Positions 1-13,636 of a DNA stretch of 64,000 nucleotides are shown in pieces. The DNA is from Otatea glauca. Lineage: Eukaryota > Streptophyta > Magnoliopsida > Poales > Poaceae. A program made the position numbers and the translations under genes. A model generated the notes under the pieces. The model ran no database searches. It worked only from the letters and a program-made list of their open reading frames with translations, and was not told where the DNA came from. Within the stretch, counting starts at the first letter, position 1; the number at the start of each line of letters is the position of its first letter. The DNA lies in the NCBI GenBank assembly GCA_036346275.1, contig CM070721.1, positions 52,539,869 to 52,603,868 on the forward strand. The letters run 5' to 3'.

Positions 1-110
1 TTGAGACACTAAGGTTGGGGCTTCCATATGGACGGTTCAGCCGCTTTGTAGTGGCCATGGCGTGCATGACAAGACACCGAGGCAGTGATGACGCAAACGT
101 TGTGTCTGGG

Positions 111-3000
111 TGTAACATCCCAATTTTTGAGGTTTTAAAAATCTTTTGTGTAGATTAGGTTCCAAAAAAATTTCACCAATTTTCCTTGAGTTAATAACAC
201 TTGACTAGGACTTTCATAAATTAAAATGATTTAATTTTACTAATCTAAATGTCAATTTATTTGTATTTTCTGGGATTTTTCTAAGTTTATTTTCTATTGT
301 TTTAATTTCCACTATTTTCTTTAATTCCAAAATCCTTTCAAAATTCCTAAAATCCCTTTTGGGACAAATATGATCAAGCTTATTTGCTTTCCTTGTGTGA
401 CGACCCATTTTCCCCTCTCTTTGCATCATGTTTCTTTTCCTCCTCCCTGGGTCCGACCTGCTTCACACGGCCTGGGTCACCAGCCCAGTCGGCCTGCCTC
501 CGCATTGTGTGTGTCCCACGTCTGCCACAAATCCCAGCCACCGCCATCACTGACCCATGGGCCCAGTCCCACCGGTCAGATGGCCCTATTCTTCTCCTTC
601 ATCCGCACAAAGCACAAGCGCAACTGCCTTCGGTTCAGAGTTCACGCTCAGCACGCCGATCTCCTCTTTTGCCTACTTATAGCGTTTCTTATCCGCGTCA
701 CGAGGATCGTCTTGTTCTTCTCTACCAAAGCCAACTCCAGATTTCACTGCCAACACACCGAATCAAGCCAGGAAGTTGTGCGCCTCCACCGCACTTCGCT
801 GTTGATTCCGCCTCTACTAGTAAGCCTCAACTGCCACAGTCTACACCCTTAGCTCCGCCTCACCATGTTCTAGCCCGTGCTTTCACTTTTTTCAATGAGG
901 AGCATCTCTAGCACCGCATCACTGTGAGCCATGCTGCTCCACCACCTTTGTCTCCGTCACCGACCGTTGTGGTCCTTGCCAGCGTCGACCGACCACGTCA
1001 CCTTCTTACACGCCTCGATTCTGTCCCAATGCGCACGTCGGTGTTGACCGAAGACCACTGTGCACCACTGTCACCTTCTTCTTCCCTGACACAGGTCAAG
1101 ATCGTCACTGTCAAGCTTCATTCTTTCTCCACGGTGAGACTTAGATAAATTCTCTCTAGCCACAACCTCTAGTTCATCTCCTTCTTGTTTTTCCTCTGTT
1201 GGTCGACCATCTTTGCCATCCGTGCACCGCCACCACGAGCGCTTGCTCCAGCCACCGCTTATGATAGCTGCCTATGAGGTACAGTGGCCCTCACCAAAGT
1301 TTCGCCGACTGCTAGTCACCATCGATGCCGTCAAGTCGGGCCATGGATACATCCTCTATTCCTTTGCCTGAGCATTTTTCCTCTCTGTCTTTGGCTAGTG
1401 GATCCATGTCTATCTCTGTTTCTCTGATTGGTGGACCAACTTTTCCTTTCTCTTTTCCCTATGTTCCTATGACTAGCAGACCCCACTTGTCATCTGCTCA
1501 TTGGTTTCACATGGGTTTGATCACGTGTCACCGACGTTTGGGCCTAGTCAACCTCTGCCATGTCAACATCCATGTTACCTTCCACCTCATCGCCACCTTT
1601 TCGCTTTGTCAGTTGCCACTTCAACATCTCTGTCACCATGTCATGCTCTATCATCACACACGTGGTACACCTACAGCCCTAACCCTAGATCGGTTTGGTA
1701 AACTCGATGCACACCCCACCTATGAGTGTCCCATTCCATGAACCTGGTTCACTTTGAACCATAAACCTTTCTCTGTGGACCCGGTCCATAGATCGAGTGC
1801 CCACATGTCAGCCTCTATCCTTTTTATCTGAAGGAATATTCCCTATAATATTCTCTCTTCTCTCTTTTTCCAGCATTTTCTCTCGTGTCTAATCTTTTGA
1901 GAGCTCGTTCTCTTCTATACGAACTTCTATTGAACCCATTCAAGTTTGTAATTTCATCTAAAATCAAGCCCTTCATTTCAGTACCATCTATTCTCAATTT
2001 GAAATTTATTGAATTTGTTTTTTTTTAGTTTTTTTTGCATTTGCTCTTTCTCTCTCGTTAGACATAAACGTCCAGAAGTCTTTTCGAGGAGCCAAATGTA
2101 AGGAAGTAGACAGAAGATAAAGTTGTCGACGATAAAGGAACAGCAGCATAGCAAGAGCAAGACAAGTTGTGCTTTGATCATATTGAACCCAATTTTACCA
2201 ATACTATTTTGTTTTAACCTATTGCATGTTATTTTAAATTATATCTGTTTTCAAATAGTTTGAGAATTAGTTATTCAACCTAATTGAATTATACCTACCT
2301 TGTTATTTGTTATGTTAGCCTTATTATTGGCTATGATATAATCATTTGTCACCATAGGATGGATAATTAATAGTTGGTCATTAATATAGAACCAACGTGA
2401 GTTAGTTTAAAATATGCTTAGTATGCTTAGCCATGCCACGAATCACTAATATCTTTTGAAAGTGCAAATTTAAACTTGGCTAATGGTCTTATGGAACATG
2501 TTTATGAAAATGGTGCGCCCTGTGTTGTCACACAATGATACTAATGTTGTTGATGGCATGTGTTGCACGATAATCAACTAATGTGGTAAACGATTTAGAT
2601 TGAAGAAAGTGGCAATAGGCTATGAGCCAGATTGGGTATATGTGACATTGGGTTGGTATGATGATGTATGAATAAAAGTGATTTGAATGATGTGAACAAG
2701 TATATTAGAAGTCTTGCCTCGGTCAATTAAGGACTTAACCTTGTAAGCCATTGAACTGGGCCAATCATACAACCATATGTCTGTTATGTGCCAGACCTAA
2801 CTTAGTAAATTACCGAATCTTGACATGAAATACCTTGGGTGGAAAATTAAGCTGCGTGTGAGGTCTGGGGAAAGTGTGTCGCCATAGCCACACATCTCGA
2901 ATAAGTGTTATTCCTAGTCTAACAATAAGTCCCTCCTATTGTTCTGCTCTATGTGAGGAAGGAATAGTGAGTTTAGGCTTATCGAGAGGGTCAATGTTTG
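111..3000 (+). mobile_element. Ty3-gypsy LTR remnant
   Basis: The segment opens with TGTAACATCCCAATTTTTG, the usual start of a large class of grass gypsy LTRs. An AT-rich stretch, a C/T-rich stretch (about 400-1750) and an A/G-rich block (about 2080-2170) follow in the order seen in those LTRs. Open frames between 370 and 1740 are low-complexity C-rich sequence without domains and are not taken as genes. The right limit is uncertain, because the next repeat begins abruptly near 3001. No gag-pol coding sequence is visible. Assignment rests on resemblance, not alignment. Confidence 0.45.
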
Positions 3001-5090
3001 TAAGATCGAGGATGCCGACTAACGGAGGGTGAATAGGCGGTTTAAAAAATTATATCTTAAAAACACTTTGGCCAAAACCTAGTTTATATGCGGAAGCGTA
3101 AATCAAAACGGTTTTGTCCAATTAAAGCCTAAATTGTTTAGTCTCAACTAAGTGCACCAATAACCTAAGTCTATGAATAAGGTTTGCAATCCTATGTTGA
3201 CAAGCAAACAATTTAATTCTACAAATGTAAATTACAAGAATGTAAATGAGCAATAGAAAGCAAAATACAATTGACACACATCTTTTTACCATGGTGTTCG
3301 GAGACTTGCCGGTCTCCCCTAATCCACATTGAGGTAAAGCCCAAACAAATTGGACCGGCTCCACGAATTAAGCCAAGCACCTCGATTCCACTAACGGTAG
3401 CTCTTTCCCCCTCCGGGTAGGTAAGCTCTAACCTTCACAACTTGTCAGGTATTCTCACAATCTTCTTTGAGAAGGTCACCGAACCAATTATGCCTCTACA
3501 CCGTCTGATGTCGGCAAACACCAAGAGTAATAGATCAAGCCTCTTGCTTGATCCTCATCAAGTGCAACACATGTATAACGATACTCAATCCTCCTCTAGA
3601 TGCAACACATGCAACTAGAGAACTTCTCTCCTTGCTCACAAGGTGCAGCACATGCACAATTGAGAGGAGAAGCTTGCACAAGCTAAAGAGAAAGCAAATG
3701 GAACACCAAAAGTCATCAAATAAGAAACTCTACCTTAAATGCTTCTCAAATCACTCAAACATGGCTTCATAAGCTCTATAGGTTTTGCTCTCAAATGTAT
3801 GCCTCAAATGGGTGCAAAAGGAGTAGCAAACCTCCCTCATTCGGTCTCTTATAAAGCCCCTCAAAGAAAACTAGCCATTGGAATAAAATCAACTGAAAAA
3901 GCAAATTCAGACATTCTGATTTACAAATTCGGACATCCCAATTTACCCAATTTGGACATTCTCAACGGTCACTAGCCGTTACATGCCAAATTCGGACATT
4001 CCGAATACCCAAATTCAAACATTCCGAACTCTAGCTCCAAAACACAAGTTCTGCCAAAATCTCCTAAAATCAAATCCGAACATTCTGTTTTACCCAATTC
4101 GAACATTCTTACAACACAATACAAAAATGATCGTAACTTTTTACTCCAAAGTCCGATTTGGGTGATCTTAGACTCTATGGAAAGCTTATTAAGAGGGCTA
4201 CAAATTCCACCTATTTTCAAGATCTAAGCAACCATATATATTTCTATAGAACACTAAAACTCCAACAATTACACTCTGTGGAATAAAGTTACTGGCCCAA
4301 AAGGGCTGTACTATCGACCAGGAAATCCAATCGAACACATGCTCTATGAAATATGTACCGGCAACTAGGCAGTGGTACTACTAGACCAACGGTAGTACCG
4401 ACCCACATATACGTTAGTGTTGGAATTCAAATCATAGGAAAAACCAAGTAACACATGCTCTGGAGTATCACTACCGCACACAAGGGGCGGTACTACTGAC
4501 TTACGGTAGCATCAACTTCAACACAGTAGTAGTGTCGGTCTGAAGGAATTTCCAAGAAACACATTCTTTGGAAAATATTTACTATTCCCAGGGCAGTACT
4601 ACTAACTCATGGTAGTACTGGCCTTATAAGGCGGTAGTGGCGGTTCCTTTGCCTTACGCATCCACTTGGAGCTTTCACTTGATGGCGATCATCTTCTCTC
4701 CAAATGCGGGTCCTCACCTTATGCATCAACACATGATGAACTCTCTTTATATCAGGATCTTATCTTGATGCTCATCAATACATGATGACATCCTTCATCT
4801 CGAGCCTTGACTTGATGACCATCAACACATGACATCATCCAAAGTCTTCATCATCCTTGGACTTAACCTATTTCACCAACTCATTGAAGATGTTAGTCCA
4901 ACATATTTGGTTGTCCCTAATCATCAAAGAACACCATTAATACATAATAGAAAGTCTAGATCCTTTGATATACTTCTTTGATGATTAGCGACAACCTAAT
5001 TACCACTTAATTGAATTTAAATTGATTTGAGTATATTTCAACTACTGAAGCTTATATACTCATTAGATGTGTCTGATAGCATCTAGGCCC
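3001..5090 (+). repeat. Dispersed repeat R1, copy 1 (left part)
   Basis: Starts with a GATCGAGGATGCCGACTA block followed by GTGAATAGGCGG. It matches the start of a second copy at 60369 and stays recognisably similar (for example the TTGGACCGGCTCCACGAATT segment near 3350 and near 60750). It contains GGTAGTACCG-type inverted motifs between about 4370 and 4640, and ATCAACACATGATGA words near 4720-4840. No protein domain is seen. It is probably a non-coding part of a large LTR retrotransposon. It is interrupted at about 5091 and resumes near 6966. Confidence 0.6.
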
Positions 5091-6965
5091 CCTCAAATTT
5101 TATTATGGTGTTTTGCTATAATTTTGGTATTAATGACCAAGTTAATAATACTCAAAGTTTTGAAGAACATATGCTGGATTCAAAAATGAAGCAAGTTGGA
5201 TGAACAAGATTAAGGTGCTCGGTTCTAGTTTATGACTTAGGAGATGATTCAAGTCAAAAGGCTAGGATTGTTTTTCTCTTTTTTTGTTGTCTAAAGGGGG
5301 ACTTTGCACAAGCTAGTGAATTGGATCATAAGGCAAAGACAAAACTAGATTTCTCGGAGCAAAAGACACTTAGTCCTTTTTAGGTCATACTTCTTAGTGT
5401 ACAACGGACAAAATTTATTATATCCACTTCTTCAGTCCGTTGCACTCTCAGCTTATCCTTGGAAGTCAAATAAGATTCTTTGGTCAAACTTTGAAACCCA
5501 TCAAATATCTGTTTATCGGATCAAGTCTATTGTCTTCTTATCATTTCATCCTTGGTAAAAACCTCCTTTAAAATCATCTGATAGCCAAGGGTTTGCCTAT
5601 GTATGACGGACCAAAATCTTTGGTCCGGCATACATATAAAAGTCTCTGCTCTGTGACGGACCAAAATATTCTTCGTTTCCCATCTACAGCGGACCAAATA
5701 TTTTGGTCCGGCACTCATTCAGTTTATAAGCCTTTGGTCGGACCAAGCTTTGAAGTCTTATTTATTGAAACCTTATATGAATATTCTTTATCTTCAAAAG
5801 AATTTTTTACATAGACAACGGACCAAACATTCGTGCTTATATTTTTTTTCAATCCGTTGCTAAAGTAAAACGCTTGGATAAAACTTATCTCTGTTGAAAA
5901 ATGTCTGTGGCACCAAACTCTTGAAAAGTCCATGTATGACGGACCAAATTTTTGGTCCGACGTACATAGGTCTCTCTACCAGACCTAACTCTTGAAAAGT
6001 CCATGTATGACGGACCAAATTTTTGGTCCGACGTACATAGGTCTCTATGCACAGACCAAACTCTTGAAAAGTCTATGTATGGCGGACCAAATATTTGGTC
6101 CGACGTACATGTATCTTCTTCAGTTGTGTGGCGGACCAATCTCTATGAAAAAAACCCATGTACAGCGGACCAAATTTTTTGGTCCGTCGTGAATGCTCAA
6201 ATTTGGTCCGTCATACACTTGTCCAGTATCGCTAGGCACTGTTACTTAGTTCGTTGTACGTGTATATTTCTGGTATTTCTGACATCTGACACGTCCAACG
6301 GCTACTGTAGCAGGTGTAACGGCTATATTCACTCAAAATGGCTATATAAGCATTTCCTGAGCCATCTACCAAATCGACAGATGAACTCCTAACACTTTGG
6401 TATTCATACATAGCTCTCATTCTGAGAAAGGAGTCTGTGCTTCATCTTCACACCAAAATTCTCATACATCTCTAAGTGTGTTAGCTCCAAGCCAGTGTCT
6501 AGTTGTGTAAATTGCAAAAGTGAACCAAGAGACAGAACTTGTGCAAAGTTTATTACTCTTGGATCTTAGTGATCCTAGACAGCTTGGAGGAAGTGTACAG
6601 TGCGACCTGTCCAAAAGTGTTTGTGGAAGGCCACTGTGGTTGTGAGGGGTTTGGAACTCACCTCACTGGAGTAGTGAAAGAGTTACCTGAGTGATCACCA
6701 GAGCTACTGCGACTAACTTTGGAGAAGCAGAACTTCGAAAGAAGTGCTTCAACGTGGATTAGGAGTGCGGCTCTGAACCACGGGATAAATCTTTGTCTCT
6801 CTTGTGTCATTTCGTTTATTGCTTTCGCTGTTATCATTATTTGCTTTAAATATATTTTATACTTTGCTATGAGTTGCTCTCTGTTCAATTTAGTAAGTTG
6901 TTTAGAAAAACTCAGAACTTGTTAAAATAGCCTATTCACACCCCCTCGAGGCTAACTCGATCCTT
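5091..6965 (+). mobile_element. Copia-like LTR segment inserted in R1
   Basis: This block separates the two halves of R1 copy 1. Its right part (about 6540-6965) has the look of the end of a large grass copia LTR, with AGTTTATTACTCTTGGATC, a CTGAACCACGGGATAAATC block, and a CCTATTCACACCCCCTCGAGG boundary at about 6932-6952. The left part holds an array of palindromic GGACCAAA/TTTGGTCC motifs (separate entry). No coding domain is recognisable. It could be a solo LTR. I did not find a clear target-site duplication, so the limits are approximate. Confidence 0.4.
5600..6220. repeat. Array of GGACCAAA...TTTGGTCC palindromes
   Basis: About ten irregularly spaced occurrences of GCGGACCAAA or GACGGACCAAA occur here, most paired after 2-6 bases with TTTGGTCCG to make a hairpin or dyad. 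The clearest are at about 5608, 5690, 5938, 6008, 6080 and 6168. The two units near 5930 and 6000 are nearly identical over about 65 bases, so the array grew partly by tandem duplication. Function is unknown. Confidence 0.75.
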
Positions 6966-7860
6966 CAGTGTCTCATGGTGAAGATCCTTAATATAACACA
7001 TCCGGTTGTCATTAATCACCAAGGCATACCATTAACACATAATGGATAGCCTAGATCTTTTAATCTATTCTTTGATGATTGATGACAACTCAATTTGCAA
7101 GATAATTGCATATGAGTATATTTCAACTACACAAGTTTCATATACTCAATTGATGTGTTTTAAAGTATTGATCCTCAATATATTTGGCAAGAGGAAAGGA
7201 ATCAATACTAATGAAACCATCAAACATAGAGTAAACTCTATTTACATGTGTGCATATGTATATATATGAATTTGGAACAATGTGCACATATCCAATTTGA
7301 AATTATTTTGAAGTTTATCCTATATTTAAATCATCATGAGTGTATTACAACTACACAAGTTTAATATACTCAACGGATTTTTTTCAAAGTAATGATCCTT
7401 GATATATGGAATGATGGAAAGGGATCAATACTATTGAAACTTCAAGATAAAGAATGAACTCCCCCAAAATGTGTGCATTCATGTATATATGGAAATGAAA
7501 ACAATATGCACATCTTAAGGTTGAGACTATGGTAGAGTTTGCCCTTTATTTTGAATCTAAAGTATACATCTAGAAATAATAAAGTTACATCAAATGCATA
7601 CCTTTAAGATTTCCATTTTTCATTGAGATGAGACTAATCAAAATCATACTCAATAAAAGAGTTAGTCTCATATAAATATTTTTAATTAATAACAATGTAT
7701 ATTATTTTCAAGGAATGCAACAAGATAGGATAATATTATGATATTGGATACATACCTTTTAGTTTTCCATTTTTCATCCATATGAGACTAATCGCTATCA
7801 AGATTAATAAAGTAGTTAGTCTCATAAATACATTTGTTACTAACCACCAAAACCAACCTA
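6966..7860 (+). repeat. Dispersed repeat R1, copy 1 (right part)
   Basis: Resumes similarity with the second copy (63020-63720): ACCATTAACACATAATGGATAG, TTCATATACTCAA, GATCAATACTA and GTGTGCATTCATGTATATATG occur in the same order in both. A unit of about 300 bases is repeated within it (about 7040-7290 and 7330-7540). Two ATGAGACTAA...TTAGTCTCAT inverted repeats lie at 7628-7671 and 7782-7825. No coding domain. Confidence 0.55.
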
Positions 7861-8689
7861 ATGATGATTGAACTTTCAATGTTCGGATAGAGTTTCAGAA
7901 AGGTTTTGTTATGATTTTCTTAGTCGCACACCTACAAAAGGGTGTCAAACAGACAATTTAAAATAATCATATCTTGTGGGTAAATTGAATAACTTTGCAG
8001 AGTGTAAAACTATTCGAATAGCCATATCCCCAGTTATGGACAATGCTTAGGAATTTTACGCAATGGTTAGATTCTATAAAATAAAACTTGGGAGGGATGG
8101 CTATATGCCAGGAAAAGGAAATGGTGTACGTTGTGTGCCAATTTAACTTGAAAAATCTTTGAATAACTTATTATTACTGCTATTTGTTTTACTTTCGATT
8201 GTAATTTATTATTATATTCAAATGCTAAAGTCTGATTTGTGCAAAGGTAACCATATCAGCTATTCTTTGAATAAGCCTTGCATATAGTTAGTAGACTTAC
8301 ATGGTGCAATTTGCTGAATACCCATATACTCACCATTGCTATAAACAATGCTACTTAGTTACTAAATACATTCATCAAGACGTCAGTGATCAGTGAGGAC
8401 TACTTTGAAGATCGTGAAGAACTAGGTTGCACTACCCTAGTCGATTGTTTGTGGGCATATAGATGGGTTTCACACAAAAATATTCCATTTCCTTCCGCTG
8501 CCGTATAATTGAGTTGATCGCCTCATAAGCAATAATTTTAAGCTTTTATCATAATATCGCTACTCTAATATTTATTGTTAATTACTTCTTTCGTAAATAT
8601 TATGCATATGAAATGGTACTTCATCAATGTTGCCACTATATGCACTAGTGTGATTCTGAACTAGTGGCTACGGTTATAGTGAGGTAGAG
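7861..8689. other. Intergenic, no recognised feature
   Basis: AT-rich sequence without an open frame of interest on either strand, and without clear terminal repeats. I see no gene, RNA gene or named transposon here. Confidence 0.5.
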
Positions 8690-9166
8690 CAGGCACGTGC
8701 ATGGCACAGATGATGCGGTGGGGAGCTAAGCCAGCTGGACCGCGAGGGAGGGAGAGCGAGCTGGATGGGCTGCACGGCTAGGACAAGTGACGTGGGAGAA
8801 AGGCGGCGGAAGCAGGCCAGACCCAGAGAGAGAAGAGAGAAGGATAGGGAAAAAGGATTGGGCCCACTCAGCCTTCCAACTTTTTAAATTATATTTTCTA
8901 TTTTAGAAAATACTGAAAAAGCAAAAGAGAACAAATAAAATAGCAAATGCACTCAAAAATTTCCAAAAAAATCTGAAAAATACTTCCAAGCATAAAGACC
9001 CAAATAAAATAGATTTTACAATTGTTGATGTTGGGTTTAATCACATTAAATTTTTTTATCTAAAAAATCCTAATTAAGCTTTAATTAGTGGGGAAAATTG
9101 GTAAAAAAAATTAGAGGTCTAAACTATATAAAATAATCTTTGAAGGGCGAAAATTAATATATTACA
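8690..9166 (-). mobile_element. Gypsy LTR fragment, minus strand
   Basis: Read on the minus strand it begins TGTAATATATTAATTTTCGCCC at 9166. It runs through the AT-rich, A/T-homopolymer section into a C/T-rich GC-richer block near 8700-8850, the same order of compositions as the LTR remnant at 111. It is only the 5' part of such an LTR. No TSD or partner LTR was found. Confidence 0.35.
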
Positions 9167-11838
9167 TTTGTCCTGTATACCCAACATTTGTGGTACGCTG
9201 ATGCAAAATATTCTCTCTGTCCCTCATCTCGGTCGATCATTTTGGTTCACCAAATCAGTGTCCGAAGACATACCATTTTTGCCCAATTGTTGAATGGATC
9301 GGAAGCTTCAACACTTGTCCGCACTGCACAGTCTCATTCAGATGATCATGTTCACAGTATCACATTTGGATGATGTTTATGCTAGGCGGTTTAGCGTAGA
9401 TGTCACCGAAAGTAACATCACAGGTGTCAGTGCAAGTAACATCTTGGCAATTTATGGGTCCTTTTTTTCCATGTGAATTGCTCTTTTTTCATACGTAACA
9501 AAATTGAACTTGCACTCTTGTTCATATAGAATATCGGTACAGATTGACTCTTGATGATCCAGGTGCTAATTCGAAGTTCTTGTATACCATGGTACAGTAC
9601 ATATATACCCTTCGGGGCATCTATGTCATCTATCAAGACTAGATGAAATGAGGCACACTTTTATGGCAGTAGTAGTAGTAGCAGTAGAAGACAGCAATGG
9701 TATTGTGGTTGGTGAGTATATAACAAAGTTTACACACTTACAGCTAGCGGGAGATAAACACGAAAGGCAAAGTCAAAACGACCTCGATGGGCTTCGTGAA
9801 AATCTTGGGTTGCGACTGTGTTGGATTTGCTTATCTTGCTCAGTGTGAGTTCAGAAATGTCAGCAGCTCAGTAAGACTAGGTAGATTTCACACGCTACGT
9901 TGCGTGCGGCCGGTTTTGATGCAATGAAACATTCGTAAAGCAAAATACACTAACAATTGTAGAATATGAAAACATCCATATGGTGATCCGTTCTACATCA
10001 GACATAAAGACTAATAGATATCACAAACAAACTAATAGACGAATAGGCAGTAGAATAGATCAGAAATGTCTAGTTTGCACATGATACATCCTCGGCTACT
10101 TGAGAATATATAAATCAATTACATGCCACACACATGACCGAATATAAGGGTTCAACTCCCTCACCTAGTCCAGGAGTTGCATCCTTAGAGGGTATATTAT
10201 TTCTAACATATTTTTACATAAGAATATGACATAGTGGTTCACTCGCAGATGAATTATTTCAACAATCTATTTTATCAGAACATCAGGGCACACTCTATGG
10301 CACTATTCGTAGAGGGAATACAATATGAAGATGATCTTATATACTCAAGAGGCTGCATCATTTGCCATGGAAGAGATTAGTTCCTCGTTGTCTATAAATG
10401 CAGTCTCTGAAATTGTATTTGGTCCAAAATAAAAAAAGGTTTCGTTGTTTTATATCTACAAAGCTGAGGCTACACAGAAATATGATGCATGGCTCATTTC
10501 CCTCAACCGGTTTTTTTGTTCAACCGAAAACATGTAGTTCCAAAGATGGGAACTTTATTCCCATTGTCACAAAGGTTAATGAATGGTCATATGCATGACT
10601 ATATTACATTAGAGGCACAGGAAAACTACATGTTTCCTTCCTGAATTTATTCTAAAGCATGTCACACTGCTTCCTTTTCACTACTTCATAACTGTACTTA
10701 CTTAAAAACAAAAAAGGGCCCACTAGTTACCACAAATATGAAGGACAGGTACTAAACGGAATGTGAAACATATCATACACTACATACTTATGCAAAAAAG
10801 CAATTAATCCTAGTGTTGTAAGTATATAAGAATATAAATAGCCTATTAAAATTATGGACAAAAAGGCAGATACTTTTCAAATGAGAACATATTCTGGACA
10901 TAATCATTCGTCAAAACAAACTTGCAGCACCCAAAGTAATGAAATTACAATCTATAAGGCTGGCTATAGGCCTACGACGATAAGATGATGTTGGTGTGTT
11001 ACCTTTGCTTATAAAGTCAAACGAGAAGCAAAATTAGGTTATAATGGAACATCAACATCAAGAGAGCAATAACTGTTTTTTCCTCTTCTGCATTGATCTT
11101 TGCATGGCAAGCATTATGACTGTTCCCTAGGGACAAAAATTAGAAATAAGAAATGTGAGATGGTATTTTTTCCAGTAACTATGTGATCTCAATAAGTCTA
11201 AACCAGAGAAAATTGGTTAAAAATAATAGTACCATACCTATCTGAATTTCTGAGTTTGTTTCTTCAATGGAGTGTATCTGTGTTTCTTGCAGAGCTACGA
11301 TGGCACACATACTATTTCATCTAGCAAACAAGTGAACATTACGTTGTAACACAAGGGCTGGTATTTCACAACTATTAGTGGACTAAGTACAAAGAAATCT
11401 TATAAGGAGACATACTAAAGACCACATTTCATAATTTTAAAAAACTACGATGAAAAGTGTAAGATATTTGGATCAGCAATTCTTATCTAGATTGGGTGTA
11501 ATGAGAAAGTAACAAATATAAGCTAATAGGAATGTGACTAAATAGCATGACAAACTTACGTTAATATCAGTGTTCACTGAAAAGGAGAACTTGCAAAACA
11601 AAGCAGACTTGTAATCCTGAGAGATATCTCAAGTATTTTGTAGAGACGTGGAGCCGTTCTAACATAAGTGCCACCCATGGACATAGGAACAAAACATATA
11701 CTTTTGTAAGGAAACCATGCTCGTAAAAATTCATCATCTTGTTCCTACCTCTATGTATAAGATTCTTTTCAAATTACTCATGTGGCAATGATTTATAATC
11801 TCTTTTGTGATACTAATTTCAAGCTACCAATGATAAGA
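9167..11838. other. Intergenic, no recognised gene
   Basis: Several short open frames (up to about 70 codons) occur on both strands. None shows a domain, codon bias or splice context I recognise. A short AGT/AGC trinucleotide run lies at about 9666-9690. Probably old transposon-derived or unconstrained DNA. Confidence 0.45.
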
Positions 11839-12020
11839 CAATGTTACTTGGATATGGACACGGGCGTCGGAATTCGACTTGGATTCGGGGTGTCTGATTC
11901 GGCAAAAAAAATTGACACGGGAAATGCCATTCAAAATCGGACACAGAAGTTGGAATCTGACTCAGATTCGAGGTGTCTGATTCAACAAAAAAATTGGACA
12001 CGAGTGCCTAAGTAACACTG
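11839..12020. mobile_element. Small hAT-like MITE
   Basis: Ends are inverted: the left end reads CAATGTTACTTGGATA, and the right end read in reverse is CAGTGTTACTTAGGCA. The interior has GGTGTCTGATTCGGCA and GGTGTCTGATTCAACA, two near copies about 80 bases apart. Its 182-base length and internal GGACACG words resemble a common grass MITE. A clean 8-bp target duplication is not visible (flanks tgataaga and gatatgag), so the superfamily call is tentative. Confidence 0.45.
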
Positions 12021-12749
12021 GATATGAGACAGAGCACAACATGACTAAGCTGGAAAATAATACAGCCAATCCAAGATCAAATAAATCGACTAATAACATG
12101 AAAACTGCTAGCCATGCCCAGGTGACTCTACGGTGGCAGGCGCAAGGACCAATGGTCATCAGAGTGGCGGCGATGATTACTCCCACGGCGGTGCCATGGA
12201 TGGCTACGATGATTATAGTATTTCGAGGCTAAAACCTCCCAAATTAACGAACACTGGTATCTAAAGGCTACTAGGACCTTGCCGGGTGGTCCGGTGATGA
12301 CAGAGGGGCACTGTAATGGCTGGTTAGCGGTGACAAGGTCCTCTATGACAGCGGAAGATAACAAAGAAGGGCATCAAGATGGTGCATGTTAGCTTGCGTA
12401 CATGCCGAAGATGGCTCATAAGCAAGAAATTGACAAGAAACTCACTGGAATGGCAAGAATCATCGATAATGGCGATGACAGTGCAGAACAGAGGAAAGGT
12501 CGGGTTCCAAGGCTTCATTACAAGAATGAGAAAATTTAGTGAAGGGTTTTTATTGTTAGGGTATGAGGCACATGATAATGCGGTTGACATGAGACCAAGC
12601 CCATGGCGAAGTGGCACGGTTCGTTCACCAGGTAAGGAGACGATGGTGGCAGTGTGGCTTCCCATGGTTTCCACTGCAAAGACATGCATGCTAGAGGTGA
12701 GAACAGAGCTTAAGGAGAGAATTGACGTGAATGTTGAGCAAGGATAGCC
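12021..12749. other. Intergenic, no recognised gene
   Basis: Open frames of 122 codons (plus, 12379) and 145 codons (minus, 12761) overlap each other in antisense. Neither has a recognisable domain, so both look like chance frames in a GC-moderate stretch, possibly internal or LTR sequence of the minus-strand gypsy remnant to the right. Confidence 0.4.
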
Positions 12750-13636
12750 CACCGGCAGCAATGATGGCTCACAGTAGTTTTACCAGCACCGAGGATGACA
12801 TACACATTCCCGCTAAACTAGAGCACAAAAGGCTCTAATTTTTGAGACAATGGAACGAGTGGTGAGATGGGGAGGTGTTGATGCTGTTACTGGAGCTTAA
12901 GTAGGGACGAGTAGCTCGGGAAAGACTCGCGAGTTCTCGTGGGCGTAATGAGGTATAGTAATGAATGTGGCGCTCGAGTTCTCTCCATATCTGGCGATGC
13001 ATGGAAAAGGACAAGGGAAAGGGATGTGTGCAACTACGGGACACGGTGAGGTAGCAACAGCTTGCTGCATCAGGCGACAAAACCAGTGGCGTCATAGTCG
13101 AAAACTAAGAGCGACGTAGCTATGTAGGGTGAACAGCGGACAACATTGCGGGCATCCTACGACAACGACATGGCGGGCGGGTCGTACAATTAGGGCATAT
13201 GGCCCACAGGTCAGCGGCGGGGCGAGAGAGAGCGGGTGCAACGTCTCTCTCTGATGACGCGGCGAGAGGTGGAAGATGACCTGTGACACGCGGGCTCAGA
13301 GCATCAGTGAGAGAGAGGGCCAAGAGAGAAGGCGTCTCAGCCGAAATAGAGGAAATACTTTTCTAAAGGACTTTAATTACATAGAATCAAATTTATATTT
13401 TTAGAAATAGTAAACCAACTTCACAAATTATGAAAAGTTTTGGAGAGGTACTTTAGATCATTTAGAACATAGATGAAATATTTTTAGGTTCGGTATAGAT
13501 TTTAAATAATTTTTAAAATTCAAGGACCGCAGTTAGAAAATGGAAAAAATAATTTATTTAACGCAAAAAATTCTAGAAAATACAGATAATAATTTTGAAA
13601 CCTAAAATACACTTTTTAGGGCATTTTGAGATGTTA
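12750..13636 (-). mobile_element. Gypsy LTR remnant, minus strand
   Basis: On the minus strand the right edge reads GTAACATCTCAAAATGCCCT (from about 13635). It is followed by an AT-rich section (13640-13340) and then by a C/T-rich section with CTCTCTCTC words and a CCCGCGTGTCA block (13290-13320). This matches the general layout of the gypsy LTRs at 111 and 8690. No coding domain or second LTR identified. Confidence 0.4.

Noticed and set aside
370..1741. Overlapping frames of 130-175 codons
   Set aside because: C-rich low-complexity sequence inside a gypsy LTR remnant, with no domain; two overlapping frames are open at once.
5739..5756. TCGGACCAAGCTTTGAAG resembling miR166
   Set aside because: Only the first half matches the microRNA. 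It lies in the GGACCAAA array and has no precursor-type hairpin arm.
12324..12761. Antisense pair of 145- and 122-codon frames
   Set aside because: No domain, and adjoins a gypsy LTR remnant; likely chance.
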